43,019 nucleotides of DNA from positions 1 to 43,019 of the forward strand of contig UQSR01000010.1 of assembly GCA_900543825.1 (NCBI GenBank). Direction: 5' to 3'. The DNA is from an uncultured Mycoplasmatota bacterium. GTDB taxonomy: Bacteria > Bacillota_I > Bacilli_A > RF39 > UBA660. Of this stretch, positions 1-7,344 are shown piece by piece. Each line of letters starts with the position of its first letter. Position 1 is the stretch's first letter. The notes beneath the pieces were generated by a model that worked only from the letters and a program-made list of their open reading frames with translations, had not been told where the DNA came from and did no database searches. The position numbers were made by a program, and so were the translations under genes.

Positions 1-3
1 TAT

Positions 4-360
4 TGGTGGAGCCGAGGGGATTCGAACCCCTGTCCGAAAACAAAGTCATTTAACCTTCTACAAGATTATTGGATTATCAAATTCGCAAAGTAAATAGACA
101 ACCCACAATCATAATTACTCGCTAGTTTATAGTTATTCATCATAATGCCTAAACAAACATTACAATATAGTCTGCTTTATAAGTCCTTGCTAATCCTCAC
201 AGACAAAGAATTAGAAGAACCTGTTGCTACCTATAGGTTAGGCATAAGCAACAGCGTTTTTATAGCTGTTTCCAGTTATATTTAATTTATCCCACTAACG
301 TAGAGAAATACGTCTTGCTAATTAAACACTCATATTTCCGTCGAAGCCAAAAGCGACCCC
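4..360 (-). ncRNA. ssrA: tmRNA (trans-translation RNA)
   Basis: Read on the minus strand, the RNA starts with GGGGTCGCTTTTGGCTTCGA (the conserved tmRNA 5' end) and finishes with a T-arm (GGTTCGAATCCC), an acceptor strand and an encoded CCA at position 4. The tag reading frame lies at 273-238: resume codon GGA, then AAC AGC TAT AAA AAC GCT GTT GCT TAT GCC and stop TAA, giving GNSYKNAVAYA after the charged alanine. The six bases before the resume codon (ATAACT) resemble the spacing determinant seen in other tmRNAs. The RNA rescues stalled ribosomes with SmpB and marks products for proteolysis. The tag ends in AYA, not the usual LAA. Length (357 nt) is normal. Confidence 0.96.
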
Positions 361-419
361 ATTACATAAATATTTTAACATTCATACATTTATTTGTCAA
401 ATTTTTTAAATAAAAATGA

Positions 420-448
420 TTGTAATATTGAGAAAATTAATGTATAAT
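420..448 (+). promoter_or_regulatory. Sigma-A-type promoter for the signal peptidase operon
   Basis: TTGTAA at 420-425, a 17-base spacer and TATAAT at 443-448. The GTG start at 478 follows a GAGGTG ribosome binding site at about 464-469. Confidence 0.75.
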
Positions 449-477
449 TACATTAGAATAAATGAGGTGTTTTTAAC

Positions 478-1146
478 GTGGATACAAATACAAATAATAA
501 TAATTATTTTGGAGTAAGACATTATAAAGTACATGTCGTAAAGCAAAGAATGAAACCATTAAAAATGATATCTAGTATCATATCATATGCAATATTTATC
601 TGGTTATTATTAATAGGTGCATTACTACTAGTATATATAGCAGATATCAAAATAAGAGCAGCTAAAGGAGATAATACGCCACCTACATATAATGCTTATG
701 TAGTACTAACAGGATCAATGGTACCAGAGATAATGCCTAATGATGTAGTAATAACTAAGAAGAAATCAGCAGAAGAATTACAAGTAGGGGATATAATAAC
801 ATTTGTAACTTCTGATCCAAGATTATCAAATATAATAGTAACACATAGAATAAAAAATAAGTATTACGATTCAACTACCGGAAAATATACATATCAAACT
901 AAAGGAGATGCCAATAATACCGAAGACTTCACTTTAGCAGAAGATAAAAAAGTAATAGGAAAAGTAATATTTAAAATACCAAAAATAGGCTATATCCAAC
1001 AAATATTAGCTACAAAAGGTGGATTAATAATTGTTGTATTAATACCATGTCTAGCAATACTATCTTATGATATCGTAAAATTAGGAAGAAATATCGGTAA
1101 AAAGAAGAAAAAAGAAGAGAGTAACGTAACAGTAGTAAGAAGGTGA
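478..1146 (+). CDS. sipW: SipW-like (ER-type) signal peptidase I
   Basis: Membrane-bound type I signal peptidase that removes signal peptides from exported proteins. The 222-residue protein has a membrane segment at about 31-56, the catalytic serine in TGSMVPEI (Ser80), a VGDIITF motif near 103-109 and VTHRI with His123 where bacterial-type enzymes carry lysine; the Ser/His pair defines the SipW/ER-type subgroup. The later TKGDAN motif and a second membrane segment at about 180-199 also fit. The start is GTG with a good GAGGTG site 9 bases upstream. In Bacillus, SipW processes TasA and TapA of the biofilm matrix; here the next genes encode a membrane-anchored repeat protein and a TasA-like protein, so those are the likely local partners (inference). 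Confidence 0.93.
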   Translation: MDTNTNNNNYFGVRHYKVHVVKQRMKPLKMISSIISYAIFIWLLLIGALLLVYIADIKIRAAKGDNTPPTYNAYVVLTGSMVPEIMPNDVVITKKKSAEELQVGDIITFVTSDPRLSNIIVTHRIKNKYYDSTTGKYTYQTKGDANNTEDFTLAEDKKVIGKVIFKIPKIGYIQQILATKGGLIIVVLIPCLAILSYDIVKLGRNIGKKKKKEESNVTVVRR

Positions 1147-1150
1147 TATA

Positions 1151-2500
1151 ATGTCCAAGAATAATAAATTCTATGTAAAGAAAATAAAAAAAGACAACAT
1201 CACTGTAGCGGAAGAAAAAAACTATAAATCCCCATTTATACTGTTTTTAGTAGCTAATGGTCGATTAATATTCATAATAACATTATTATTATCAATAACA
1301 ACTTTGATAATATCAACATCATTAGTATTCAGAAATATGCTTGGTTCAACATATAAATCAGATAAAAATAATACTAATACTACTACTGATAATAGTAATG
1401 TAGTAGTAACAGTCGATATATCTGATGAATGTAATCTAAATAATACAACCCCAATTACTGAAGAATATGCCACTAAACTATTTGATAGTAGTAGGCAAAT
1501 AAATACAGCAAATACCGGCGTAGTAATAAAAGTAAAAGAAAAAACATTAAAAGACAGAATCATCATATTCTATTCTGACAAAACAGCATTAATAAAATAT
1601 AATGATGGAACATATTTAAGAGTATTTAGCGTAAATGATAATTATGGTGTCAAAGAAGATGGAACATTCGAGGCTAAAGCAGAAACCAGAAAAGTAACCG
1701 CTAAAGAAATAATAAATAAAGATTTAGGAATAAAACTATTATACTTATCTGATGGTAGTCTTGAAGTAACAAAGGGTGATGTATGTTTCTTTGTAAGAGA
1801 TAGCGATATAACATCATCAGTAGATAAGTTCTATACCAATTTAAGTATCGTTTCACTTCCAACAAAGAAAGAATCAAATAAAACATATTATTCAAATGGA
1901 ACAATAAAAGAAAATGACTACTTATTAGTGGACAATAAACAAATAAAATCAACAGAAACAAAGAAAACTCATGATAATATAACAATAATATACTATGAAA
2001 ACGGTTTTGCTGAAATAATTCAAGATAAACAAAGTATTATAGTAGAAAAAAGTGATCATATTATTTATGATAACAATATCTTAGAGATAATAGATAATAC
2101 AAAAGAAGAAAAAGTAAATACTGATAATTTAATAGATATTAAGAATATAAACTTAAAAAACAATAATAAAAAAGAAGTAAATTATTTAATACTTATAGAA
2201 GAAACAAGTAATTATAACAAATACAACGTATCTAAAATATTACCAAACGAATATATAAAATATTTAGTATCGATTAATAATAAAAAACAAGATATAAAAC
2301 TACTAAATAATAATATAAAAGGTACTAATAAAACAAAAGGTTTAAAATTAACTAATAAAGCCTATCAAATATATGAAGGAAAATTACCAAAATCAGGAGA
2401 GGCCAATATAAAAATAGGTATGTGGGTTGATTACCAAACCATTACAAATGAATATATGAATTCAGCATTCATAGGTACCGTAAAAGTATATATAGAATAA
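1151..2500 (+). CDS. Membrane-anchored beta-repeat surface protein, unknown function
   Basis: Not assigned to a named family. The 449-residue protein has a short basic cytoplasmic N-terminus, one membrane segment at about 38-60, then a Thr/Asn-rich linker (70-82). The exterior part holds at least four imperfect beta-hairpin repeats of the type hydrophobic-Tyr-x-x-(D/N)-G followed by a hydrophobic strand, at about 137-158, 195-216, 244-260 and 277-300. The C-terminus (from about 420) reads as a TasA/camelysin-like closing strand, with MWVDYQTIT and SAFIGTVKVYIE. It starts 4 bases after the sipW stop with the site AAGGTGATATA, so the two are co-translated. Likely a substrate or partner of the SipW-like peptidase; function otherwise unknown. 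Confidence 0.85.
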   Translation: MSKNNKFYVKKIKKDNITVAEEKNYKSPFILFLVANGRLIFIITLLLSITTLIISTSLVFRNMLGSTYKSDKNNTNTTTDNSNVVVTVDISDECNLNNTTPITEEYATKLFDSSRQINTANTGVVIKVKEKTLKDRIIIFYSDKTALIKYNDGTYLRVFSVNDNYGVKEDGTFEAKAETRKVTAKEIINKDLGIKLLYLSDGSLEVTKGDVCFFVRDSDITSSVDKFYTNLSIVSLPTKKESNKTYYSNGTIKENDYLLVDNKQIKSTETKKTHDNITIIYYENGFAEIIQDKQSIIVEKSDHIIYDNNILEIIDNTKEEKVNTDNLIDIKNINLKNNNKKEVNYLILIEETSNYNKYNVSKILPNEYIKYLVSINNKKQDIKLLNNNIKGTNKTKGLKLTNKAYQIYEGKLPKSGEANIKIGMWVDYQTITNEYMNSAFIGTVKVYIE

Positions 2501-2529
2501 TAGACATAAAAAAATAAATATGATATAAT
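2501..2529 (+). promoter_or_regulatory. Extended -10 promoter for the TasA-like gene
   Basis: TAGACA at 2501-2506, a 17-base spacer and TGATATAAT (extended -10, TATAAT at 2524-2529). It lies directly after the previous stop codon, so the 2558 gene can be expressed separately from sipW. Confidence 0.7.
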
Positions 2530-2557
2530 GAATAAGGATAATAGGTGGTGAGTATAT

Positions 2558-4117
2558 ATGAACAAAAAGAAAATAATGATAATAGTATCATCAATAATAT
2601 TAGTATTAGCAGCCTTATTTACAACTACATACTCACTATTCTATAAAGAAGATGTAGCGGCCAATCCAAGTAACTATAGCACCGGAATATTACAAATAGA
2701 AGCAACATCATTATCAGATACAATATCATTAGATAGTGCTCTTCCTATGACAGATGAAGAAGGAATAGAAACAACTCCATATGTCTTTTCAATTAAAAAT
2801 ACAGGTAACGTTGATTATAAATTTGATGTAAAACTATTATCTACTAGTTCTAATACTATAAATTCTCAATATATAAAATTAAACATAGATAATGGTAGTC
2901 CAGTAACATTATCATCATTAACAAATAGCATTATTAAAAGTAATGTTGTAGTAAAAGCCAAAGAAAGTATTAATATAACCCTAAGAGTATGGCTAAGTAA
3001 AGATACACCTAATACCGAAATAGGAAAAACATTTAATTCACAAATAGTAATAGATGGACAATCAATATATACATCTACTAATAATGATCCAGCACTAGAT
3101 ACCTTAACTAATTTAGGACTTTCAGTAGATACAGAACATACTCCTGATTTTACTACTTGTAGTGGTAATAGTGGAGTTAAATATGATGGTGATGGCAAAC
3201 AAACCGCTACAGGAGTAGGAGATAACACTAATGGTATATATAAAGCAGAAGATGACTTAGGAACATCATATTATTTTAGAGGAAATGTCCAAAATAACTA
3301 TGTATATTTTGCTAAGAATTGGTGGAGAATAATAAGAATAAATGGTGATGGAACTGTTAGAATGATATATACAGGAAATCCTAATGATTCTAATGCTAAT
3401 CAATATATAAGTGAATCTGCTTTTAATTCTAGTTATAATGATAATGCCTATGTAGGATATATGTATGGAACTACTGGTTCATCTACATATAATGCCACAC
3501 ATACCAATACTAATAATAGTACTATTAAAACAGTAATAGATACATGGTATCAAAATAATCTAAGTAGTTATAGTCAATATATAGCTGATGCTATATATTG
3601 TAATGATAGAGAAGTGGTACAAGTAAGTAATGTTGCAGGGATAACAATAACTGGAAATGGAGCTGGAACTAGCCAGTCAGCATATGTCAGATTCAATAGA
3701 GCATATGTTGATCTTGCACCATCGTTGAAATGCAAAAATAAGAATGATAAGTTTACTACAAGCATTACTTTGGGTAATGGATCTCTTACTTATCCAATTG
3801 CTTTAATTACTTCTGATGAAGTAGTGATGAGTGGCGTAGTAGAAATTGATGTAGAAACATCAGCAGGCGTTTCAAATAATAATTATTATTTATATCCTGC
3901 AAATGGAGATTACCAGTATTGGACAATGACACCATATATGTTCATGTCAGGAAATGCTTTTGTTGCTATAGTTGATGGCAAAAGTAATAATGATATTATT
4001 AGTATCGGTGTCCGTTCTGATGTCGCGGTGCGTCCGGTAATCTCATTAAAATCTGATGCTATTAGTGGAGGAACTGGTACTTCAAGTGATCCATTTTATG
4101 TGAATGAAAAGCCTTAA
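2558..4117 (+). CDS. Secreted chimeric surface protein: TasA/camelysin-like N-terminus plus lectin-like (DUF6273-type) C-terminus
   Basis: 519 residues. Residues 6-26 form a signal/membrane segment followed by TTTYSLF, the usual context of SipW-processed signals. Residues 40-170 read as a TasA/camelysin-like beta-sandwich (GILQIEAT, then IKNTGNVDYKFDVKL). From about 225 a second domain begins: GIYKAEDDLGTSYYFRGNV, WWRIIRINGDGTVRMI near 255-270, a YWTMTPY block near 456 and a closing VRPVISLKSD. This resembles the DUF6273 surface domain common in gut Bacilli and mycoplasma relatives. Codon use changes in the last third (TTG Leu, ATT Ile, TCG, CGT), suggesting that the C-terminal module came from elsewhere. 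Probable role: extracellular matrix or adhesion protein processed by the SipW-like peptidase (inference). Ribosome site GGTGGTGAG. Confidence 0.82.
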   Translation: MNKKKIMIIVSSIILVLAALFTTTYSLFYKEDVAANPSNYSTGILQIEATSLSDTISLDSALPMTDEEGIETTPYVFSIKNTGNVDYKFDVKLLSTSSNTINSQYIKLNIDNGSPVTLSSLTNSIIKSNVVVKAKESINITLRVWLSKDTPNTEIGKTFNSQIVIDGQSIYTSTNNDPALDTLTNLGLSVDTEHTPDFTTCSGNSGVKYDGDGKQTATGVGDNTNGIYKAEDDLGTSYYFRGNVQNNYVYFAKNWWRIIRINGDGTVRMIYTGNPNDSNANQYISESAFNSSYNDNAYVGYMYGTTGSSTYNATHTNTNNSTIKTVIDTWYQNNLSSYSQYIADAIYCNDREVVQVSNVAGITITGNGAGTSQSAYVRFNRAYVDLAPSLKCKNKNDKFTTSITLGNGSLTYPIALITSDEVVMSGVVEIDVETSAGVSNNNYYLYPANGDYQYWTMTPYMFMSGNAFVAIVDGKSNNDIISIGVRSDVAVRPVISLKSDAISGGTGTSSDPFYVNEKP

Positions 4118-4235
4118 TCTGTTGAGGCAAGATAATAGATTATTTGGAATTTGGTTCTGGAGTATGTACGGGAAACCCTTTTGCAATGAACTCATGGACA
4201 AATATTAAAACAAAAAAATACAAAAGTGTATAATT

Positions 4236-4259
4236 AAGATATTAATTATATCTTTTTTT
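4236..4259 (+). terminator. Intrinsic terminator after the TasA-like gene
   Basis: AAGATAT, loop TAATT, ATATCTT, then a T-run. It lies 118 bases beyond the stop codon, next to the promoter of the following gene. Confidence 0.75.
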
Positions 4260-4294
4260 CTTTCTTTATGATAAAATTATTATTAGGTGATACT

Positions 4295-5569
4295 ATGGCA
4301 AAAAAAGAAAATAAAAAAGATAACTTAAAAGAAAAAAAAGATACCAAGAAAAAAGCAATAAAAGAAAATAAGAAGAAAGATAACAAGGAAAAAGAAAAAT
4401 ATAGTGCTAAAGAAGTAATAATAGTAATGCTATTTTCTATAGGAATAGGTTTTCTTATGTGTCTAGGCTGTATAAATTTAATAACTGGTAAAAATTATTT
4501 AAGAGTAACTAAAGATTTATCCAAAGTAGTAGATACCTACTATGCTATAGTAGATAATTATTATGGAAATATAGATAAAAAAGCCTTAGTTGATGGAGCA
4601 GTAGAGGGAATGATATCTAAGGTAGGAGATACATTTACAAGTTATACTGATACTAATGATACAGAAAACTTCAATGAAACAATCAAGGGATCATATGAAG
4701 GTATAGGCTGCTCTATAGCTAAATATAATGATGGACAAATCAAAGTAATAGAAGTATTTCCAGATTCTCCAGCAGAAAAGGCAGGACTATCAGTAGGGGA
4801 TAGAATAATCAAAGTAGATGGCGAAGATTATACCGATAAAGAAAGCTCAGATATATCTAACTATGTCAAAAATAGTGGAAAAGATAAAGTAGTATTAACA
4901 GTTGAAAGAGATAACAAAGAAATAGATATAACTATTAATTTAAGTAAAGTAGAAATACCATATGTAACAAGTAAAGTATTAGAAAAAAATAACAAAAAAA
5001 TAGGATATATAGCTATATCACTATTTTCTAGTAATTCATATAAACAATTTAAAAGTAATTTAGATAAAGTAGAAAAAGAAAATATAGATGGTTTAATTAT
5101 AGATGTAAGAGGAAATAGTGGTGGCTATTTATCATCAGTAACCGATATTAGTAGTTTATTCTTAGAAAAAGGCAAAGTAATATATCAACTTGAAGATTCA
5201 ACAGGAAAAACAAAGAAAAAAGATACCACTAAAGAAAAAAGAACTTATCCAGTAGCGGTATTAATAGATTCATCTTCGGCATCAGCTTCCGAAATACTAG
5301 CATCCGCTATTAAAGAAAGTTATAATAATGGTTTAGTAGTGGGAACTACAAGTTATGGTAAAGGTACTGTTCAAGAAACAAAAAAATTACTAGATGGAAG
5401 TATGATAAAATACACAACACAAAAATGGCTTACACCAGATGGTAATTTTATCAACGAAAAAGGTGTAACACCAACTAATGAAGTAACATTAAATGAAGAA
5501 TATTACAATAATCCAACCATTGAAAATGATAATCAAATAAATGAAGCATTAAATTTATTAACAAAATAG
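4295..5569 (+). CDS. S41-family C-terminal processing protease (CtpA/CtpB type)
   Basis: Membrane-anchored serine protease acting outside the membrane. The 424-residue protein has a Lys/Glu-rich cytoplasmic N-terminus (1-40), a membrane segment at about 41-64, a PDZ domain near 130-215 (GSYEGIGCS, SPAEKAGLSVGD) and the S41 core with DVRGNSGGY near 270-278, the catalytic serine region SSSASASEIL near 327-335 and the general-base lysine in YGKGTVQ (Lys356). The start chosen is ATG 4295 because AGGTGA lies just before it; the upstream in-frame ATG at 4268 falls inside a likely -10 element (TGATAAAAT, 4269-4277). In Bacillus, CtpB cuts a sporulation regulator, but no such partner is visible here, so the substrate is unknown. 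Confidence 0.93.
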   Translation: MAKKENKKDNLKEKKDTKKKAIKENKKKDNKEKEKYSAKEVIIVMLFSIGIGFLMCLGCINLITGKNYLRVTKDLSKVVDTYYAIVDNYYGNIDKKALVDGAVEGMISKVGDTFTSYTDTNDTENFNETIKGSYEGIGCSIAKYNDGQIKVIEVFPDSPAEKAGLSVGDRIIKVDGEDYTDKESSDISNYVKNSGKDKVVLTVERDNKEIDITINLSKVEIPYVTSKVLEKNNKKIGYIAISLFSSNSYKQFKSNLDKVEKENIDGLIIDVRGNSGGYLSSVTDISSLFLEKGKVIYQLEDSTGKTKKKDTTKEKRTYPVAVLIDSSSASASEILASAIKESYNNGLVVGTTSYGKGTVQETKKLLDGSMIKYTTQKWLTPDGNFINEKGVTPTNEVTLNEEYYNNPTIENDNQINEALNLLTK

Positions 5570-5611
5570 CAATTATTACTATTTTTTTCATATAATTAAT
5601 TGGTGATAAAT

Positions 5612-6037
5612 ATGATAGTAAAATCAACTGACAAAGAAAAAGAAATCCTAGCCAGATTAATGCGAGCAGAAGCTGTGGGTGAAGGCAACCTCGGTATGCT
5701 CATGGTAGGTAATGTTGGAATAAATAGAGTATTAGCAGATTGCTTAACATTCAAAGATATCAGAAGTATATCAGAAATGGTATATCAAAAACCAGGAGGA
5801 TTCTCAGGAACGTCATCATCATTATTTTATGGAAATCCAACATCCTTAGAAAAATCATTAGCAGAGAGAGTAATAAGAGGTGAGTATTATTATCCCGCTA
5901 CAAATGCATTATGGTTTTATGCACCAAAAGCAAATACAGCATGTACCAGTACTTGGTGGAATCAACCTTTAGCGGGAAGATATAAAAATCATTGCTTTTA
6001 TGAACCACAAAAAGGAATATGTAAGGAAATCCACTAA
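5612..6037 (+). CDS. SleB/CwlJ-type cell wall hydrolase
   Basis: A 141-residue single-domain protein of the Hydrolase_2 (SleB/CwlJ) family, which cleaves peptidoglycan. The hallmark is LMRAEAVGEGNLGMLMVGNV near residues 10-29, with the conserved glutamate of the RAEA.GE motif, followed by FSG and a C-terminal aromatic block (WWNQPLAG, HCFY). The start is ATG 5612 after GGTGA; a TTG at 5600 is also in frame but lacks a ribosome site. There is no signal peptide, which for this family can mean spore or non-classical export, or that the protein acts at lysis. It overlaps the next gene by one base (TAATG), so the two are translationally coupled. Confidence 0.87.
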   Translation: MIVKSTDKEKEILARLMRAEAVGEGNLGMLMVGNVGINRVLADCLTFKDIRSISEMVYQKPGGFSGTSSSLFYGNPTSLEKSLAERVIRGEYYYPATNALWFYAPKANTACTSTWWNQPLAGRYKNHCFYEPQKGICKEIH

Positions 6038-6822
6038 TGAATAATCTAATTAAAGGATTCATAATAGGAATAGGAAAAATATTACCAGGAGTTTCAGGAG
6101 CCTTATTAGCAATACTTATGGGAGTATATGATAAATCAATAGATTATATTATAAACTTCAAAAGAAATAAAAAAGAAAGCATTAAATACCTATTTCCGAT
6201 AGGAATAGGTGTATTATTATCAATAATATTATTTAGTAAAGTAATATACTATACATTAAGTAAATATTATTTTGAAATAATGATGTTATTTATAGGATTA
6301 ATAATAGGAACAACACCATCAATCATCAATAAAACAGAAAAAAAAGATAATTATCTTGTCATAATAAGCTTTCTTATCTTTTTTTTCATATCCATAAGTA
6401 ATATAGATAACACATATATAAAACAAAATAATTATATAGACTCATTAGTATATTTCATATCAGGTATAACAGAAGCAATAGGTACAGTAGTCCCAGGAGT
6501 AAGCTCATCAGCACTCCTAATGATAGAGGGAACATATAATATAATAATTGAAGCTATAGCCAATGTAATAGACATAAAAGTAATAATACCATTCATAATA
6601 GGATTAATAATAGGTTTAATAATAACTATAAAAATAATAAACTATTTATTAAAAAAATATAATAATAAAATATATAGCATAATATTAGGAATATTAGTAT
6701 CAAGCATAATATTATTAATAATAAAATCATTCAAATATAAAGTAACCATACCATCACTTATATTAGGACTAATAGTATTAACAATAGGAATAATAATATC
6801 CACTATATTTAGAGAAAAATAA
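6037..6822 (+). CDS. DUF368 family polyprenyl-phosphate transporter
   Basis: A 261-residue integral membrane protein with seven or eight hydrophobic segments. It shows the repeated DUF368 signature: ILPGVSGALLAI near residues 14-25 and VVPGVSSSALLMIEG near 151-165. DUF368 proteins (PopT in Staphylococcus aureus) return undecaprenyl phosphate to the cytoplasmic face so that cell wall precursors can be built again. The start overlaps the stop of the SleB-type gene, which fits a small cell envelope operon. Family assignment is firm; transport function is taken from the family. Confidence 0.9.
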   Translation: MNNLIKGFIIGIGKILPGVSGALLAILMGVYDKSIDYIINFKRNKKESIKYLFPIGIGVLLSIILFSKVIYYTLSKYYFEIMMLFIGLIIGTTPSIINKTEKKDNYLVIISFLIFFFISISNIDNTYIKQNNYIDSLVYFISGITEAIGTVVPGVSSSALLMIEGTYNIIIEAIANVIDIKVIIPFIIGLIIGLIITIKIINYLLKKYNNKIYSIILGILVSSIILLIIKSFKYKVTIPSLILGLIVLTIGIIISTIFREK

Positions 6823-6842
6823 AAAAAGCCATAAGGCTTTTT
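6823..6842 (+). terminator. Intrinsic terminator after the DUF368 gene
   Basis: AAAAAGCC, loop ATAA, GGCTTTTT. The A-run on the other side lets it also end minus-strand transcripts coming from the tRNA genes. Confidence 0.85.
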
Positions 6843-6853
6843 AATTTTTAAAT

Positions 6854-6930
6854 TGGTGACCAGTATGGAATTCGAATCCATGAATGCTGCCGTGAAAGGG
6901 CAGTGTGTTAAGCCACTTCACCAACTGGCC
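6854..6930 (-). tRNA. tRNA-Glu (anticodon TTC)
   Basis: Acceptor GGCCAGT pairs with ACTGGTC; the anticodon loop CTTTCAC sits between CTGCC and GGCAG; CCA is encoded. Confidence 0.96.
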
Positions 6931-6936
6931 AAAAAA

Positions 6937-7013
<77 letters not shown>

Positions 7014-7087
7014 ATTTTTTGAATTGCTTCTACATTATATCATATAAAAACCAACATTACAAGAGATTTTTATAAAAAAAATTAAAA

Positions 7088-7163
7088 TGGTGGGGCGTTA
7101 GGGATTCGAACCCTAGACCCACTGATTAAGAGTCAGTTGCTCTACCAACTGAGCTAACGCCCC
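7088..7163 (-). tRNA. tRNA-Lys (anticodon CTT)
   Basis: GGGGCGT/ACGCCCC acceptor, anticodon loop TCTTAAT between CTGAC and a partner strand, encoded CCA. It lies 74 bases from tRNA-Ile and is probably the first gene of this minus-strand cluster. Confidence 0.96.
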
Positions 7164-7289
7164 AACACAATCAATATTATACCATATATTTTCCATTTGT
7201 AAACTACTAAATTAAAAAAAACTCAAAATTTATCAAAAATTATTATAAAAATATCATCAAAATTATCATGGCAAAATATAATGAGTTAA

Positions 7290-7318
7290 TTGACTTTTAA
7301 GTACCATTTTGATATAAT
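7290..7318 (+). promoter_or_regulatory. Strong consensus promoter for the large surface-protein operon
   Basis: TTGACT at 7290-7295, a 17-base spacer and TATAAT at 7313-7318. This is one of the best matches to consensus in the window. Confidence 0.85.
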
Positions 7319-7344
7319 TTATATGATAGGTATCGGTGATAAAA

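Noticed and set aside
2558..4117. Variable protein of a diversity-generating retroelement
   Set aside because: The C-terminal lectin-like domain prompted the idea, but there is no reverse transcriptase and no template repeat in the window.
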